Below are positions 47,729 to 55,634 of a stretch of 64,000 bases of DNA, one piece after another. Below the pieces are notes generated by a model, which saw nothing but the letters and a program-made list of their open reading frames with translations, made no database searches and had not been told where the DNA came from. Numbering within the stretch: the stretch's first letter is position 1; the number at the start of each line of letters is the position of its first letter. Both the position numbers and the translations under genes were made by a program. Source of the stretch: Thermohalobaculum sp039815685 (GTDB lineage Bacteria; Pseudomonadota; Alphaproteobacteria; Rhodobacterales; Rhodobacteraceae); contig JBCBYV010000023.1 of the NCBI GenBank assembly GCA_039815685.1, forward strand, positions 13,552-77,551. Reading direction: 5' to 3'.

Positions 47729-48667
47729 TCAGGCAAAGAGCCTGTTGCAGAGGCGTGCTGGCAGGAGCGGCGCCAGAAGTGAGCCGCCAAGGGTGAGTGC
47801 GCCGCGGCGCGGGATGTCGAAGAAGGCGGCCGGGCTGCGGCAGAGACCCTGAAGCGCGAGGCGCCGGGCAAGACGCGGATCGGCATGCGTGCGCAGCGCG
47901 CGGCGTGCGAGGTAGCGGAGGTGGATGGCCTCGGCCCGGCGTCCGGTCGCCTGATCGATCGGTGTATGCGCTGCAAACCGCTCAAGCGTGCGTTGCCAGC
48001 CCGTGCGCATGGCCTCCAGGTCGGCGGAGAGGCCACTCTCCGACATCCGGTAGTCGACGAGCACTTCGTCGATCCCTTCGATCCGCCTGCCGTCAGCGGC
48101 GATGCGAAGCAGAAGGTCCACGTCCTCATGATGCGCGAGGCGCTCGTCGAAACCGCCGATGGCCCTGAACGCGTCGAAGCGGATGGCGAGATTGGACGTC
48201 GTGCAAACCGGATTCTCACCAAGCAGCACCGAGGCGTCGAGGGGGCGGCGCCGGATCGTCGATGTTGTGTCCGGAGACGCCGCATCGCCGCGAAAGAAGC
48301 TCACGCGACCATAGGCGGCCGCGCTGCGCGGGCGCGCCGTGAAGTGCTCGACGATCCGCGCGAGACGCTGCGGTCGGCAGAGATCGTCCGCATCGAGGAA
48401 CGCGACGAGTGGACTGCGCGCAAGGCCAAGAACGCCGACATTGCGCGCCCGGCTCGGCCCGCCGTTTGGGATGCGCAGGACTCGGATGCGAAGGTCACAC
48501 TCTGCGGCCTTGGTCAGGACGTCGCTCGTCCGATCGGTGGAGCCATCGTCGATCGCAATCAGTTCCCAGCACTCGAGCGTCTGGGCCTGAAGGCTGGCGA
48601 TGGTCTCCCTTAGATGTGCTGCTGCGTTGTAGCAGGGCATCACGACAGAGATCGTGGGGTTCGGCAT
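47729..48667 (-). CDS. Glycosyltransferase family 2
   Basis: A 312-residue GT-A enzyme with TISVVMPCYNAAAHLRETIA, LIAIDDGSTDRTSDVL and the DxD motif VAFLDADDLCRPQR, followed by HHEDVDLLLRIA carrying the likely catalytic acidic pair. The C-terminal LRYLARRALRTH region resembles LRYLARRAVSQR in the next GT2, so the two genes are probably paralogues by tandem duplication. The ATG at 48667 is chosen for the AGGAGG upstream; a TTG at 48688 would precede that site. Four bases separate it from wzx. Confidence 0.92.
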   Translation of the reverse strand: MPNPTISVVMPCYNAAAHLRETIASLQAQTLECWELIAIDDGSTDRTSDVLTKAAECDLRIRVLRIPNGGPSRARNVGVLGLARSPLVAFLDADDLCRPQRLARIVEHFTARPRSAAAYGRVSFFRGDAASPDTTSTIRRRPLDASVLLGENPVCTTSNLAIRFDAFRAIGGFDERLAHHEDVDLLLRIAADGRRIEGIDEVLVDYRMSESGLSADLEAMRTGWQRTLERFAAHTPIDQATGRRAEAIHLRYLARRALRTHADPRLARRLALQGLCRSPAAFFDIPRRGALTLGGSLLAPLLPARLCNRLFA

Positions 48668-48671
48668 GGCC

Positions 48672-49925
48672 TCAGGCCTCCTGGACAAAGCGGTTATGAG
48701 AGAAGGCGGTCGTGATCGCGGGCCAGGCGGCGCCGAGCTGCACCACCGCGGCGATCGCGACCTGGGTCAGGGCGATGGCCATGAGGCCATGGGGCGCTGC
48801 GAGGGCCGTGCCGGCGACGAGGCTGGCTGCGAGCACGGCAGTGACCAGAAACTCCCGCCCGGTGCGCTCCTCGGCGCGCAGCGCCTGGGCCGCGCCGGAC
48901 CAGAGGATCTGGGGCACGGCCATGAGGCAGAGAACGCTGACGAGGGGCGCGGCCTCGGCCCAGCGGCTGCCAAAGAGCATCGGCACGTAGAGAGGAACGA
49001 GCGCTGCTTGCAGCAGCACCAGGGGGACAAGCACCGAGAGAGCGATCCGCATGGCTCCGCCGAGCGCCGCAACGCGGTCGCGTGCGCGGCTCAGATGTGG
49101 GAGCAGCACTAGGGAGAAGGCCTGTGTCACGGAGGTGGCGAGCCCGAGACCCGCATTGAACGCGAAGAAGTAGATCCCGAGCGCCTCGGACCCGAGCAGA
49201 CCGCCGATCACCAGCTTGTCCGCGTGCAGTCTGAGTGCCTTCACGAGCTCGATGCCGATGACCGGACCGCCATAGGTCAGGAACGGTCTGATCGGCGCGC
49301 GCGGGGCAGTGCGGTCTGCGCGCCAAGGGCGCAGACGGCGCATGCCGATCAGCCAGACCGGCGCCGAGAGGACCCGTGGGAGCACGATCGCCAACGGGTG
49401 CGCGGTCGCGAGAACCAGTGCTACTGTCAGAAGGTTCTGCGCCACCACCTGAGCCCCGGCGACGCCCGCTGTGCCCGTCATGCGTCCCTCGCGCATGGCG
49501 AGGCCCGCTTGCACGATCCCGCCCGGCATGAAGAGGTATTCGAGCGCGAGGACCGCGATCATGCCGCCCACGAGAGGATCGCCCCCACCCGTGAGCCAGA
49601 CCGCGGCGATAGCCAGTTGCGTAAGCGTCAACCCGGCGCACCAAAGCCACATGAGGCGGTGGGCTTGCCGGCAGACTGCCTCTAGGTCCTCGCTGCGCGC
49701 AGTGATAATCCGCTGGCCAGCACCCGTCTCGCTCAGTGCCTTCAGGATCTCGCTGGAGGCCATGGCCGCGGCGGCCAGCCCGATGGCTTCGATCTCCATC
49801 GTGCGCGCGACGGCGAGGACGACGCCGAACCTGGACGCCTTGGCGACGGCCTCGGACGCGCCGTAGGCGAGGAGGGCACGTCGGAAGCCCTGCAGGCTCG
49901 GTGCGGCGTCGGGCGTGGCAGTCAT
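48672..49925 (-). CDS. wzx: Wzx-type oligosaccharide flippase
   Basis: A 417-residue inner-membrane protein with about twelve hydrophobic segments, of the MATE/Wzx polysaccharide transporter superfamily. The opening FRRALLAYGASEAVAKASRF, LLAMASSEILKALSETGAGQ-like first third (MASSEILKALSETGAGQRII) and the PLVSVLCLMAVPQILWSGAA late segment are typical. It flips undecaprenyl-linked repeat units to the periplasmic side for Wzy. The ATG at 49925 follows GGGAGACC. It is the first gene of the leftward operon, divergent from wza across a gap with palindrome site 3. Confidence 0.9.
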   Translation of the reverse strand: MTATPDAAPSLQGFRRALLAYGASEAVAKASRFGVVLAVARTMEIEAIGLAAAAMASSEILKALSETGAGQRIITARSEDLEAVCRQAHRLMWLWCAGLTLTQLAIAAVWLTGGGDPLVGGMIAVLALEYLFMPGGIVQAGLAMREGRMTGTAGVAGAQVVAQNLLTVALVLATAHPLAIVLPRVLSAPVWLIGMRRLRPWRADRTAPRAPIRPFLTYGGPVIGIELVKALRLHADKLVIGGLLGSEALGIYFFAFNAGLGLATSVTQAFSLVLLPHLSRARDRVAALGGAMRIALSVLVPLVLLQAALVPLYVPMLFGSRWAEAAPLVSVLCLMAVPQILWSGAAQALRAEERTGREFLVTAVLAASLVAGTALAAPHGLMAIALTQVAIAAVVQLGAAWPAITTAFSHNRFVQEA

Positions 49926-50043
49926 GCTCGGTCTCCCGGACGGTTCATGGGCTGGGATGCGTCGGTCGCTGAGGCATATCGGCCGGTGCGCCGTCGCGCT
50001 CTGCAGCAGCCGGCTAGCCTCCCATCCCCGTCGGAGGGTTCGA

Positions 50044-50059
50044 CTGTCCTTTCGGATAG
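50044..50059. promoter_or_regulatory. Exopolysaccharide-region palindrome, site 3
   Basis: CTGTCCT-TT-CGGATAG, the same 7-2-7 form as sites 1 and 2. It lies between the divergent wzx and wza genes, about 120 and 109 bases from their starts. Confidence 0.6.
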
Positions 50060-50167
50060 TCTGCGGCACGGATGGGCCGCCGCGCTCTACGGGCGCGCGG
50101 CAGCACCACAGACAACTGCAGCGTATGAGCATTGCCAGACAGCGAACCGCGTAAGAGGGAGCCCAAA

Positions 50168-51367
50168 ATGCGCCGCACGACGTTTACTGCGATGACCGCC
50201 GCCTTCGTCCTCTCCGGCTGCGCCGCCATGAAGACGCCGGAGAACCTTGAGGCCGCGGATGAAGGTCGCGCCTATCAGGCTCAGTACCGCACGGCCGAGA
50301 GCGATCTCAGAGAAGCGCGCAACGCTCGCTCGATGGCTCTCAACGCGGAGCGGTGCGCGCCCGCCGAGGCACCGAACACCAACGGTGCAGCTTGGGCCCT
50401 GTCTCCAGAGGCGCTTTCGGCGGGCGATCTGGTCGAGGTGACGATCGGAAAGGATGAGGTCTTATCGGGGCGCTTCGAGGTCTCCAGTGACGGTATGCTT
50501 CGGCTCCCGCATCTCGGCCCTGTTGGCGCCCTCGGTCGCGAGGCGCCGGCACTGGAGAACGAGATCGCGGAGAAGCTTGTTCGCGAGGGTTTTTATCGCC
50601 GTTCGCCAAGGGTCTCGATCCGTCTGGCCGATGCTGCGCCCGCGAGGATTTTCGTCGCGGGTGCCGTCTTCGAAGCTGGACAGCACGAGGTCGGCCGTGT
50701 CAGCGGCGATGACCGCGACATCCGCCGACAGGATGCGATTGGGGCCGGAGGTGGCGGTCGCAGCATCAGCCATGCGTTGCGCGCGGCGGGCGGTGTGCGG
50801 CCGGATGCCGATCTCAGCAAAGTGCGCCTCCTGCGCGCGGGCAAGACCCGTGTCCTTGATCTCAGCGGAGCGGTTGTCGGGCATCCCTTCGAGGACGCAA
50901 CGCTCATTGCGGGCGATCAGGTCGAAGTCCCGTCACGAGGCTGTTTCCAGGAGAGCCTGATGGTCTCCAATGCAATCTCGCCACCGGGCATCAGCGTCTA
51001 CATGTCGAACCTGACGAAGCCTGCCGACGCCAACGCCCTCTCCGCCATCGGGCGAGAGACCCGGCAGGTGCCTTATGGCGCGCGCTTTCTGCAAACGGTG
51101 GTCAGCATGAACTGTGTCGGCGGCACACAGGCGACGAATGCGGACCGCTACGCAGTCCTCTTCTCGCGCAACCCGATGACTGGCGCTTCGGTGGTGATCG
51201 AGCGCCGCATCGAGGACCTGCTCCGCCGCGCGGACAGGGATGAACTCGACCCCTTCCTCCTGCCTGGCGACGCCATCGCCTGCTATGACAGCACGGTCAC
51301 CAACATCACCGAGGTCGCCAAGTCGATCGCCACAGTGCTCGGCACGGGCATCCTGCTCGCCATCTGA
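50168..51367 (+). CDS. wza: Outer-membrane polysaccharide export lipoprotein
   Basis: A 399-residue Wza/GumB/KpsD-type protein. The lipoprotein signal has the lipobox LSGC with C18. The polysaccharide-export domain opens with LSAGDLVEVTIGKDEVLSGRFEVSSDG and includes LRLPHLGPVGALGREAPALE; a SLBB-type segment follows (RIFVAGAVFEAGQHEV). Unusual is a glycine-rich insertion, GDDRDIRRQDAIGAGGGGR, at about 190-208, before SISHALRAAGGVRPDADL. It builds the outer-membrane channel that exports the polymer. GAGGGAG precedes the ATG at 50168. It is followed by a strong terminator, so it is a single-gene unit. Confidence 0.9.
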   Translation: MRRTTFTAMTAAFVLSGCAAMKTPENLEAADEGRAYQAQYRTAESDLREARNARSMALNAERCAPAEAPNTNGAAWALSPEALSAGDLVEVTIGKDEVLSGRFEVSSDGMLRLPHLGPVGALGREAPALENEIAEKLVREGFYRRSPRVSIRLADAAPARIFVAGAVFEAGQHEVGRVSGDDRDIRRQDAIGAGGGGRSISHALRAAGGVRPDADLSKVRLLRAGKTRVLDLSGAVVGHPFEDATLIAGDQVEVPSRGCFQESLMVSNAISPPGISVYMSNLTKPADANALSAIGRETRQVPYGARFLQTVVSMNCVGGTQATNADRYAVLFSRNPMTGASVVIERRIEDLLRRADRDELDPFLLPGDAIACYDSTVTNITEVAKSIATVLGTGILLAI

Positions 51368-51375
51368 CCGACCAC

Positions 51376-51402
51376 AGGAGCCGGCATCCGATGCCGGCTC
51401 CT
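51376..51402 (+). terminator. Hairpin terminator after wza
   Basis: AGGAGCCGGCAT (51376-51387) pairs perfectly with ATGCCGGCTCCT (51391-51402) around CCG, 9 bases after the wza stop. Confidence 0.7.
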
Positions 51403-51622
51403 ACCCCAAGAGGCTCGATCTCAGCAGAGGCGCGGTGTTGACGCTTTGAACGGATGCCGTGGACGCCTTCCCGACGTGGTTCCTCAGAACGCTTCCGGCA
51501 CACGCGACGCCGCGCGCAGGGGCATCCGTGGCATCAGCGCAAACCACGACCGGTTGCCGATGAGTGTTGAGCGGCGACGAACGGCCAAAGGCAGGCGAAG
51601 GACCGTCCGCCGCGACGGTCTT

Positions 51623-52003
51623 CTATGCGCCAGGGGTGGTGGCGAAGCCCGACCCGGGTTGGCGGTATGCCTCGCGGGGAGGGGCGAAGATGTCGAGGAC
51701 CCTCGCACCCTCTGGCCCGGCCCTGAAGCCGTGCTCGACGTGGCCAGGGGTGCGCCAGAAATCGCCCTTTCCTACGGCGACCTCCATCCCGTCCTGGATG
51801 CGCGTGCCGCTGCCTTCGAGCAGAACGCCCCATTGCTCCTCCGGGTGGCTGTGGATCGAGCCTTCACTCAAGGGCTCGAAACTGACGACAGAGAGCATGG
51901 CCTGCTCACCTGCGAAGACCCGTGTCTCGATGCCCGAGGCAAGCGTGCGGGCGACCCCGGCGCTGAGATCGGCGAAGTTGAAGAAGGTTTCAGGACGGCT
52001 CAT
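51623..52003 (-). CDS. Cupin-domain protein
   Basis: A 126-residue single-domain cupin. The metal-site motif I is GSIHSHPEEQWGVLLEGSG (two His and a Glu) and motif II is FWRTPGHVEHGFR with the third His. Such small cupins serve as isomerases, sugar-handling enzymes or ligand sensors. The ATG at 52003 follows GGAGGAAG. It is the last of a three-gene leftward unit with an RraA-family aldolase and an alpha/beta hydrolase, so it may work in the same small catabolic pathway; the substrate is unknown. Confidence 0.85.
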   Translation of the reverse strand: MSRPETFFNFADLSAGVARTLASGIETRVFAGEQAMLSVVSFEPLSEGSIHSHPEEQWGVLLEGSGTRIQDGMEVAVGKGDFWRTPGHVEHGFRAGPEGARVLDIFAPPREAYRQPGSGFATTPGA

Positions 52004-52034
52004 GGATGGTCTTCCTCCGCTGGCGACCGGGCGC

Positions 52035-52640
52035 TCAACCGCGCTCCAGTCCGAAGATCTCATAGGTCGTCTCACCCGCCAGGATGCGGGCGCGGATCTT
52101 CTCCTCCCGCGAAGCGACCTCCGTGACCTCGGACAGCACCTCGATCGCGATCCCGGCCGGAATTACGACGAGCCCATCATCGTCACCGACGACTATGTCA
52201 CCGGGGTTCACGATCACGCCGCCGATCATGACCGGAACACCGGTCTCCCCGGGATCGGTCTTGGCGGTGGCCTCCGGATGGAACCCGCGCGAGAACACCT
52301 GAAAGCCGAGCGCGGCGATATCGGCGCTGTCTCGTATCGTGCAATCGAACACGCCGCCGGTGATGCCTCGCGCCATGCAGCACTGTGCCAGAAGGTCGCC
52401 GAAGGGGCCGAACCGCTCCGATGCCGCGCCGTGCACGACTAGAACGTCGCGGGGTTCGGCTTTGTGCACGGCGAGGTGGATCGCGGCGTTTTGGCCTGGC
52501 GTAATTCGGGCGGTGCAGGCGCGGCCCGCGATGCGCTTGCCGCGGATCAGCGGTTTGATGGCAGCCGACACCGGCCTGACAGCCGGATTGGCATTGCAGA
52601 GATTGCCGGTCGGGAACCGGGTGAAATCGGCGGGCGTCAC
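52035..52640 (-). CDS. RraA-like aldolase/decarboxylase family protein
   Basis: A 201-residue RraA-fold protein. GAASERFGPFGDLLAQCCMARG with GGVFDCTIRDSADIAALGFQ carry the G-x-R-D active-site Arg-Asp of class II pyruvate aldolases (HMG/CHA aldolases), which cleave 4-hydroxy-4-methyl-2-oxoglutarate or decarboxylate oxaloacetate. Retention of Arg and Asp suggests an enzyme and not an RNase E inhibitor. It starts with GTG at 52640, overlapping the TGA of the alpha/beta hydrolase (GTGA), so the two are coupled. The exact substrate remains open. Confidence 0.85.
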   Translation of the reverse strand: MTPADFTRFPTGNLCNANPAVRPVSAAIKPLIRGKRIAGRACTARITPGQNAAIHLAVHKAEPRDVLVVHGAASERFGPFGDLLAQCCMARGITGGVFDCTIRDSADIAALGFQVFSRGFHPEATAKTDPGETGVPVMIGGVIVNPGDIVVGDDDGLVVIPAGIAIEVLSEVTEVASREEKIRARILAGETTYEIFGLERG

Positions 52641-53461
52641 GAGGAGGCCTCGCAGCGGGCAAGAAAACTGGCCATCGCCGACCAGAGCGCCGGCGGGTTC
52701 GAGTACATGGGGAAATGCCCTGAGAAGGGGATCTCCGTGACCTCGACGCCGATGTCCGGTAAGGCACGGAGGTAAGAGAGGTGGCGGTTCTGTTCGCCGT
52801 AGACGAACATCCGTGGACAGGGCAGCCCGGCCAGGATCTGCATCAGCGGCGCGTTATCGGACAGTTCGACCATCGAGGTGAAGATCGGACGGGCGGAGGT
52901 GGCACGTACCTTCAGAGTAAGCGCCGACGCGTAGAGCCGAGAGCCGAACTCGGGCCGCTCGCCAACCCGCTCGATGAAGCCTCGCAAGAAGGTGTCTGCG
53001 TCTTCGTCCGCGTGCTCCACAATCTGGCGGGAGAGGAAGCAATCCTCAGGCGCGACGTTGCCCTCGATGTCGATAAAGCTCAGCACGCGGGCAGGGTGGC
53101 TATGGGCGAGCATCAGCCCAGTGAGCCCGCCCATCGAATGACCCGAGAGATGAAACCGATCTATCCCAAGCCTGTCAAAGACCGCGATTGTGGCATCCAC
53201 GAGGAAGGGGATCGAGAGAGTGTCCGGATTTTCGACGCTAGACGCGCCGCAACCGGGCGCATCGACGAGGACGAGGTCGCGTCCCTCGAAATCGGAGCGA
53301 AGGGCGAGATCGGCATAGTCCTCCTTGGTCGAGCCAAAACCGTGAAGGCAGACGAGCGGCGCGAGTGCTCCGGGACGGCGGAGAACGGCGACGCGAAGCG
53401 TGGTGCCGTGGATGCTAAGGTCGAGCGTTTGCGGTTGCATTGGCTGGGGCGTCGGGATCAT
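52637..53461 (-). CDS. Alpha/beta hydrolase
   Basis: About 274 residues in the alpha/beta-hydrolase fold. The oxyanion region is VCLHGFGSTKEDYADL (37-52), the nucleophile elbow is GHSMGG with S109, and the catalytic His is in IPFSGHFPMYSNP near residue 253. The start is uncertain between ATG at 53461 and one at 53440; neither has a strong ribosome-binding site. It heads the leftward unit hydrolase, RraA-like, cupin and is divergent from an AsnC-type regulator, with a 17-bp palindrome between. A role as a C-C bond or ester hydrolase is plausible. Confidence 0.87.
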   Translation of the reverse strand: MIPTPQPMQPQTLDLSIHGTTLRVAVLRRPGALAPLVCLHGFGSTKEDYADLALRSDFEGRDLVLVDAPGCGASSVENPDTLSIPFLVDATIAVFDRLGIDRFHLSGHSMGGLTGLMLAHSHPARVLSFIDIEGNVAPEDCFLSRQIVEHADEDADTFLRGFIERVGERPEFGSRLYASALTLKVRATSARPIFTSMVELSDNAPLMQILAGLPCPRMFVYGEQNRHLSYLRALPDIGVEVTEIPFSGHFPMYSNPPALWSAMASFLARCEASS

Positions 53462-53489
53462 GGTGAATCGGGTCTCAAAGGGTAATATG

Positions 53490-53506
53490 GCAGATGAATC
53501 ATCTGC
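53490..53506. promoter_or_regulatory. 17-bp palindrome between hydrolase and AsnC-type regulator
   Basis: GCAGATGA-A-TCATCTGC has two 8-base perfectly complementary arms. It lies 29 bases from the hydrolase start and 20 bases from the regulator start, as expected of an operator for the divergent Lrp/AsnC regulator. Confidence 0.65.
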
Positions 53507-53525
53507 ATTAAATTCAGGATACCGA

Positions 53526-53999
53526 ATGATCGATGGAGTTGACAGGAAAATCCTGTCTATTCTTCTCTCGGACGCGGCGACGTCCAAGGCGGAGATCGCC
53601 CGACGTGTCGGCCTCGTAGCGTCCGCAGTGTCCGAGCGGGTGCGCCGCCTCGAAGCGGATGGTCTGATCCAAGGTTACGAGGTCAGGCTGGACGCGAGGC
53701 AGCTGGGCAAGCCGCTGCTTGCATTCATCTTCGTCACCGATGCGAAGCCGAGCCTGGGCTTCGATACCGCAGCGGCGCTAACCGGCGTCACAGGGCTGGA
53801 AGAGCTGCACAAGATCGCCGGCGAGGACTGCTTCCTGCTCAAGATTCGCGCAGCGGATACCGATGAACTCAACCGGATCATTGAGAGAGAGATCAACCCG
53901 GTGCAGTCGGTCACGCGCGTGCGGACCACCATCGTCCTCAACGCCGTGGCGGAGCGTCCTCCGATGGCGGGACATGACCTGGATCGTTCTGCTGAGTGA
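53526..53999 (+). CDS. Lrp/AsnC family transcriptional regulator
   Basis: A 157-residue regulator of normal length. The N-terminal winged helix is DGVDRKILSILLSDAATSKA, with the recognition helix in LVASAVSERVRRLEADGLIQ; the C-terminal RAM effector domain has DCFLLKIRAADTDELNRIIE. It likely responds to an amino-acid-like ligand and controls the divergent hydrolase unit. The ATG at 53526 is chosen: an alternative at 53487 would put the palindrome within the coding sequence, and AGGA lies close to 53526. Confidence 0.92.
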   Translation: MIDGVDRKILSILLSDAATSKAEIARRVGLVASAVSERVRRLEADGLIQGYEVRLDARQLGKPLLAFIFVTDAKPSLGFDTAAALTGVTGLEELHKIAGEDCFLLKIRAADTDELNRIIEREINPVQSVTRVRTTIVLNAVAERPPMAGHDLDRSAE

Positions 54000-54095
54000 T
54001 CGACGCACAAGATCCGATCCACCTCGGTGCTTCCCGGCTGATTGGTACACGCTTGCGGCGAAAGGCGCATGTTCATCGCGGATGTGGGCAACGTC

Positions 54096-54524
54096 TCAGA
54101 CGGATGCTCCCGTCGCGCATGCGCGGAAGCCCTCTACCGCAGGCGCGGCGCCGTCGAGCGGCACTGAAAGCGTTGCCGAGCCCGTGAGCGCAGTCGCAGT
54201 ATGGTTGAACTGGAGCCCGTCGAGCACATTGCCGAAGCCCCGATCTGTGACGGTGAGAACCGTCCCGCCCTCGGAAAGCTCATGGCGTGAGGTGGAGATG
54301 GTTAGCGCCTGCCGACCCTCGAACCGGATCGCGAAAACCGCATCTCTCGGCCACGGTACCGATCGCTTCAGGGCAATCGCGTATTCGGACGCCCGAGGAT
54401 CATATGTCACCGTCACGCTCGAGGCTTCCCATTGGTGCGACAGCGTGCAGACCGGGCTTGGCGAGAACTCCCAAGCCCAGAGAGGAGACGGTGCAGTCAA
54501 TAGGAACAGAAGAAACCTTCGCAT
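54096..54524 (-). CDS. Conserved exported hypothetical protein
   Basis: A 142-residue protein with a signal peptide (MRRFLLFLLTAPSPLWA). The mature part begins WEFSPSPVCTLSH and has VRVTYDP-like SSVTVTYDPRASEYAIALKR, FAIRFEGRQALTISTSRHEL and LTVTDRGFGNVLDGLQFN, ending VEGFRAC. This layout recurs in Rhodobacterales and is sometimes labelled excinuclease ABC subunit B in databases, which I consider a wrong label because no UvrB motif is present. Two cysteines at the two ends may pair. The function is unknown. It is convergent with the AsnC-type regulator. Confidence 0.7.
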   Translation of the reverse strand: MRRFLLFLLTAPSPLWAWEFSPSPVCTLSHQWEASSVTVTYDPRASEYAIALKRSVPWPRDAVFAIRFEGRQALTISTSRHELSEGGTVLTVTDRGFGNVLDGLQFNHTATALTGSATLSVPLDGAAPAVEGFRACATGASV

Positions 54525-54891
54525 GGGATTTGATGTAGCAGTCGAGGCATGCGTGACGAGTTCGAAACGGTCCAGTAGCGCAGTGCAGCCTGCCGCTCTC
54601 TCACGGGCGCGTACTTGCGAGCTCGACCCAGAGGGGCCTTCGCCTTGGACTGGTTGTGGGTAAAAGCTCTGCCCGAATGCTAGGCGCCAAGTCATCGCCC
54701 GCTGAGCGCTGATCGCGCGCAGTTTCTCCGCATGGCGCCTTCGATCCGCGGCACTGCCCAACCTCGTTCCCCTGGTCGCCTTCGCCTCGGTGGGCGGCCA
54801 GGGGAATGCGGGGCTCCCTGATGCATAGGGCTGGATGGTCGCGAGCGAAGAGACCTCTCTGCCTCTTCGATGAACCTCGTACCGATCGGAG
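54525..54891. other. Non-coding gap
   Basis: I see no gene here. It contains one strong inverted repeat (54767-54806), and lies between two leftward genes, so it should hold a terminator for the SDR operon and a promoter for the exported-protein gene. Confidence 0.45.
54767..54806. repeat. Inverted repeat/hairpin
   Basis: TTCCCCTGGTCGCC (54767-54780) pairs with GGCGGCCAGGGGAA (54793-54806, one G-U pair) around a 12-base loop. It lies 85 bases downstream of the leftward SDR gene; without a T-run, it is either a terminator or a REP-like unit. Confidence 0.5.
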
Positions 54892-55623
54892 CTAGCGTTG
54901 CGCGTATTGCCGGATCATGTGGCCACCATCCACGTCGAGCACGACGCCCGTCGTGTAGGCGTTCGACATCAGGAAGAGCGTGGCCTCCGCCGCCTCTTCG
55001 ACCTCTCCGACCCTGCCCACAGGGAGCGACTCACCTGTCGCTTCGTACATGGTCGCGCGCGCTTCGGGCGCCATCTCGGCATAGGCCTCGGAGCGGACCA
55101 TGCCTGGTGAGAGGCAGTTGACCCGGATCTGCGGGCCGAGTTCCAGCGCGAGCGCCCGGGTGAGCGCCTCCACCGCCCCGTTCACCGCACCAAGGCCGGA
55201 GCAGTTCTTTCCAGGGCGCCGCGACAGCACGCCCGAGAAGAACGTGATCGATGCATCTGTTGCGAGTTTTGAAAGGCTCGCCCTCGCGACCGCGTAAGGG
55301 CCGAAGAACTTCGCGTCGAACATCCTGCGCAGGTCGGTCTGCGGCAGATCAGCGAAGTGTCCATGCGCTGCGCTGGAGGCCGAAATCACAAGGTGGTCGA
55401 CCTGCGGGAGAGCTTCGGCCCAGGCCGCGACGGATGCAGGATCGGTCATATCGACGGGCAGGGCCTTGCCCGCGCCAAGCTCGCGGACCGTCTCATCGAG
55501 TCTCGTCGCGTTCCTACTCGAGATGATGACGTTGGCGCCGGCAGCAATTGCCATCCTCGCGACGGCTTTCCCGATCCCGGAGCTTCCTCCGACCACGACA
55601 ACCGTCTTTCCATCGAGTTTCAT
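54892..55623 (-). CDS. Atypical short-chain dehydrogenase/reductase lacking YxxxK
   Basis: A 243-residue SDR. The cofactor motif VGGSSGIGKA (11-20) and SSRNATRLDE are intact, the NNAG-like motif is SASSAAHG (81-88), and S130 in TFFSG is at the catalytic serine position. The catalytic Tyr and Lys are missing: the usual YxxxK reads L144-GAV-N148 before the normal GAVEALTRALALEL helix. It may be an NADP-binding protein with another chemistry, or use alternative residues. AAGGAGCG precedes the ATG. It follows an F420-reductase-like gene by 11 bases in a unit divergent from a LysR regulator. Confidence 0.88.
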   Translation of the reverse strand: MKLDGKTVVVVGGSSGIGKAVARMAIAAGANVIISSRNATRLDETVRELGAGKALPVDMTDPASVAAWAEALPQVDHLVISASSAAHGHFADLPQTDLRRMFDAKFFGPYAVARASLSKLATDASITFFSGVLSRRPGKNCSGLGAVNGAVEALTRALALELGPQIRVNCLSPGMVRSEAYAEMAPEARATMYEATGESLPVGRVGEVEEAAEATLFLMSNAYTTGVVLDVDGGHMIRQYAQR

Positions 55624-55634
55624 TGTCGCGCTCC

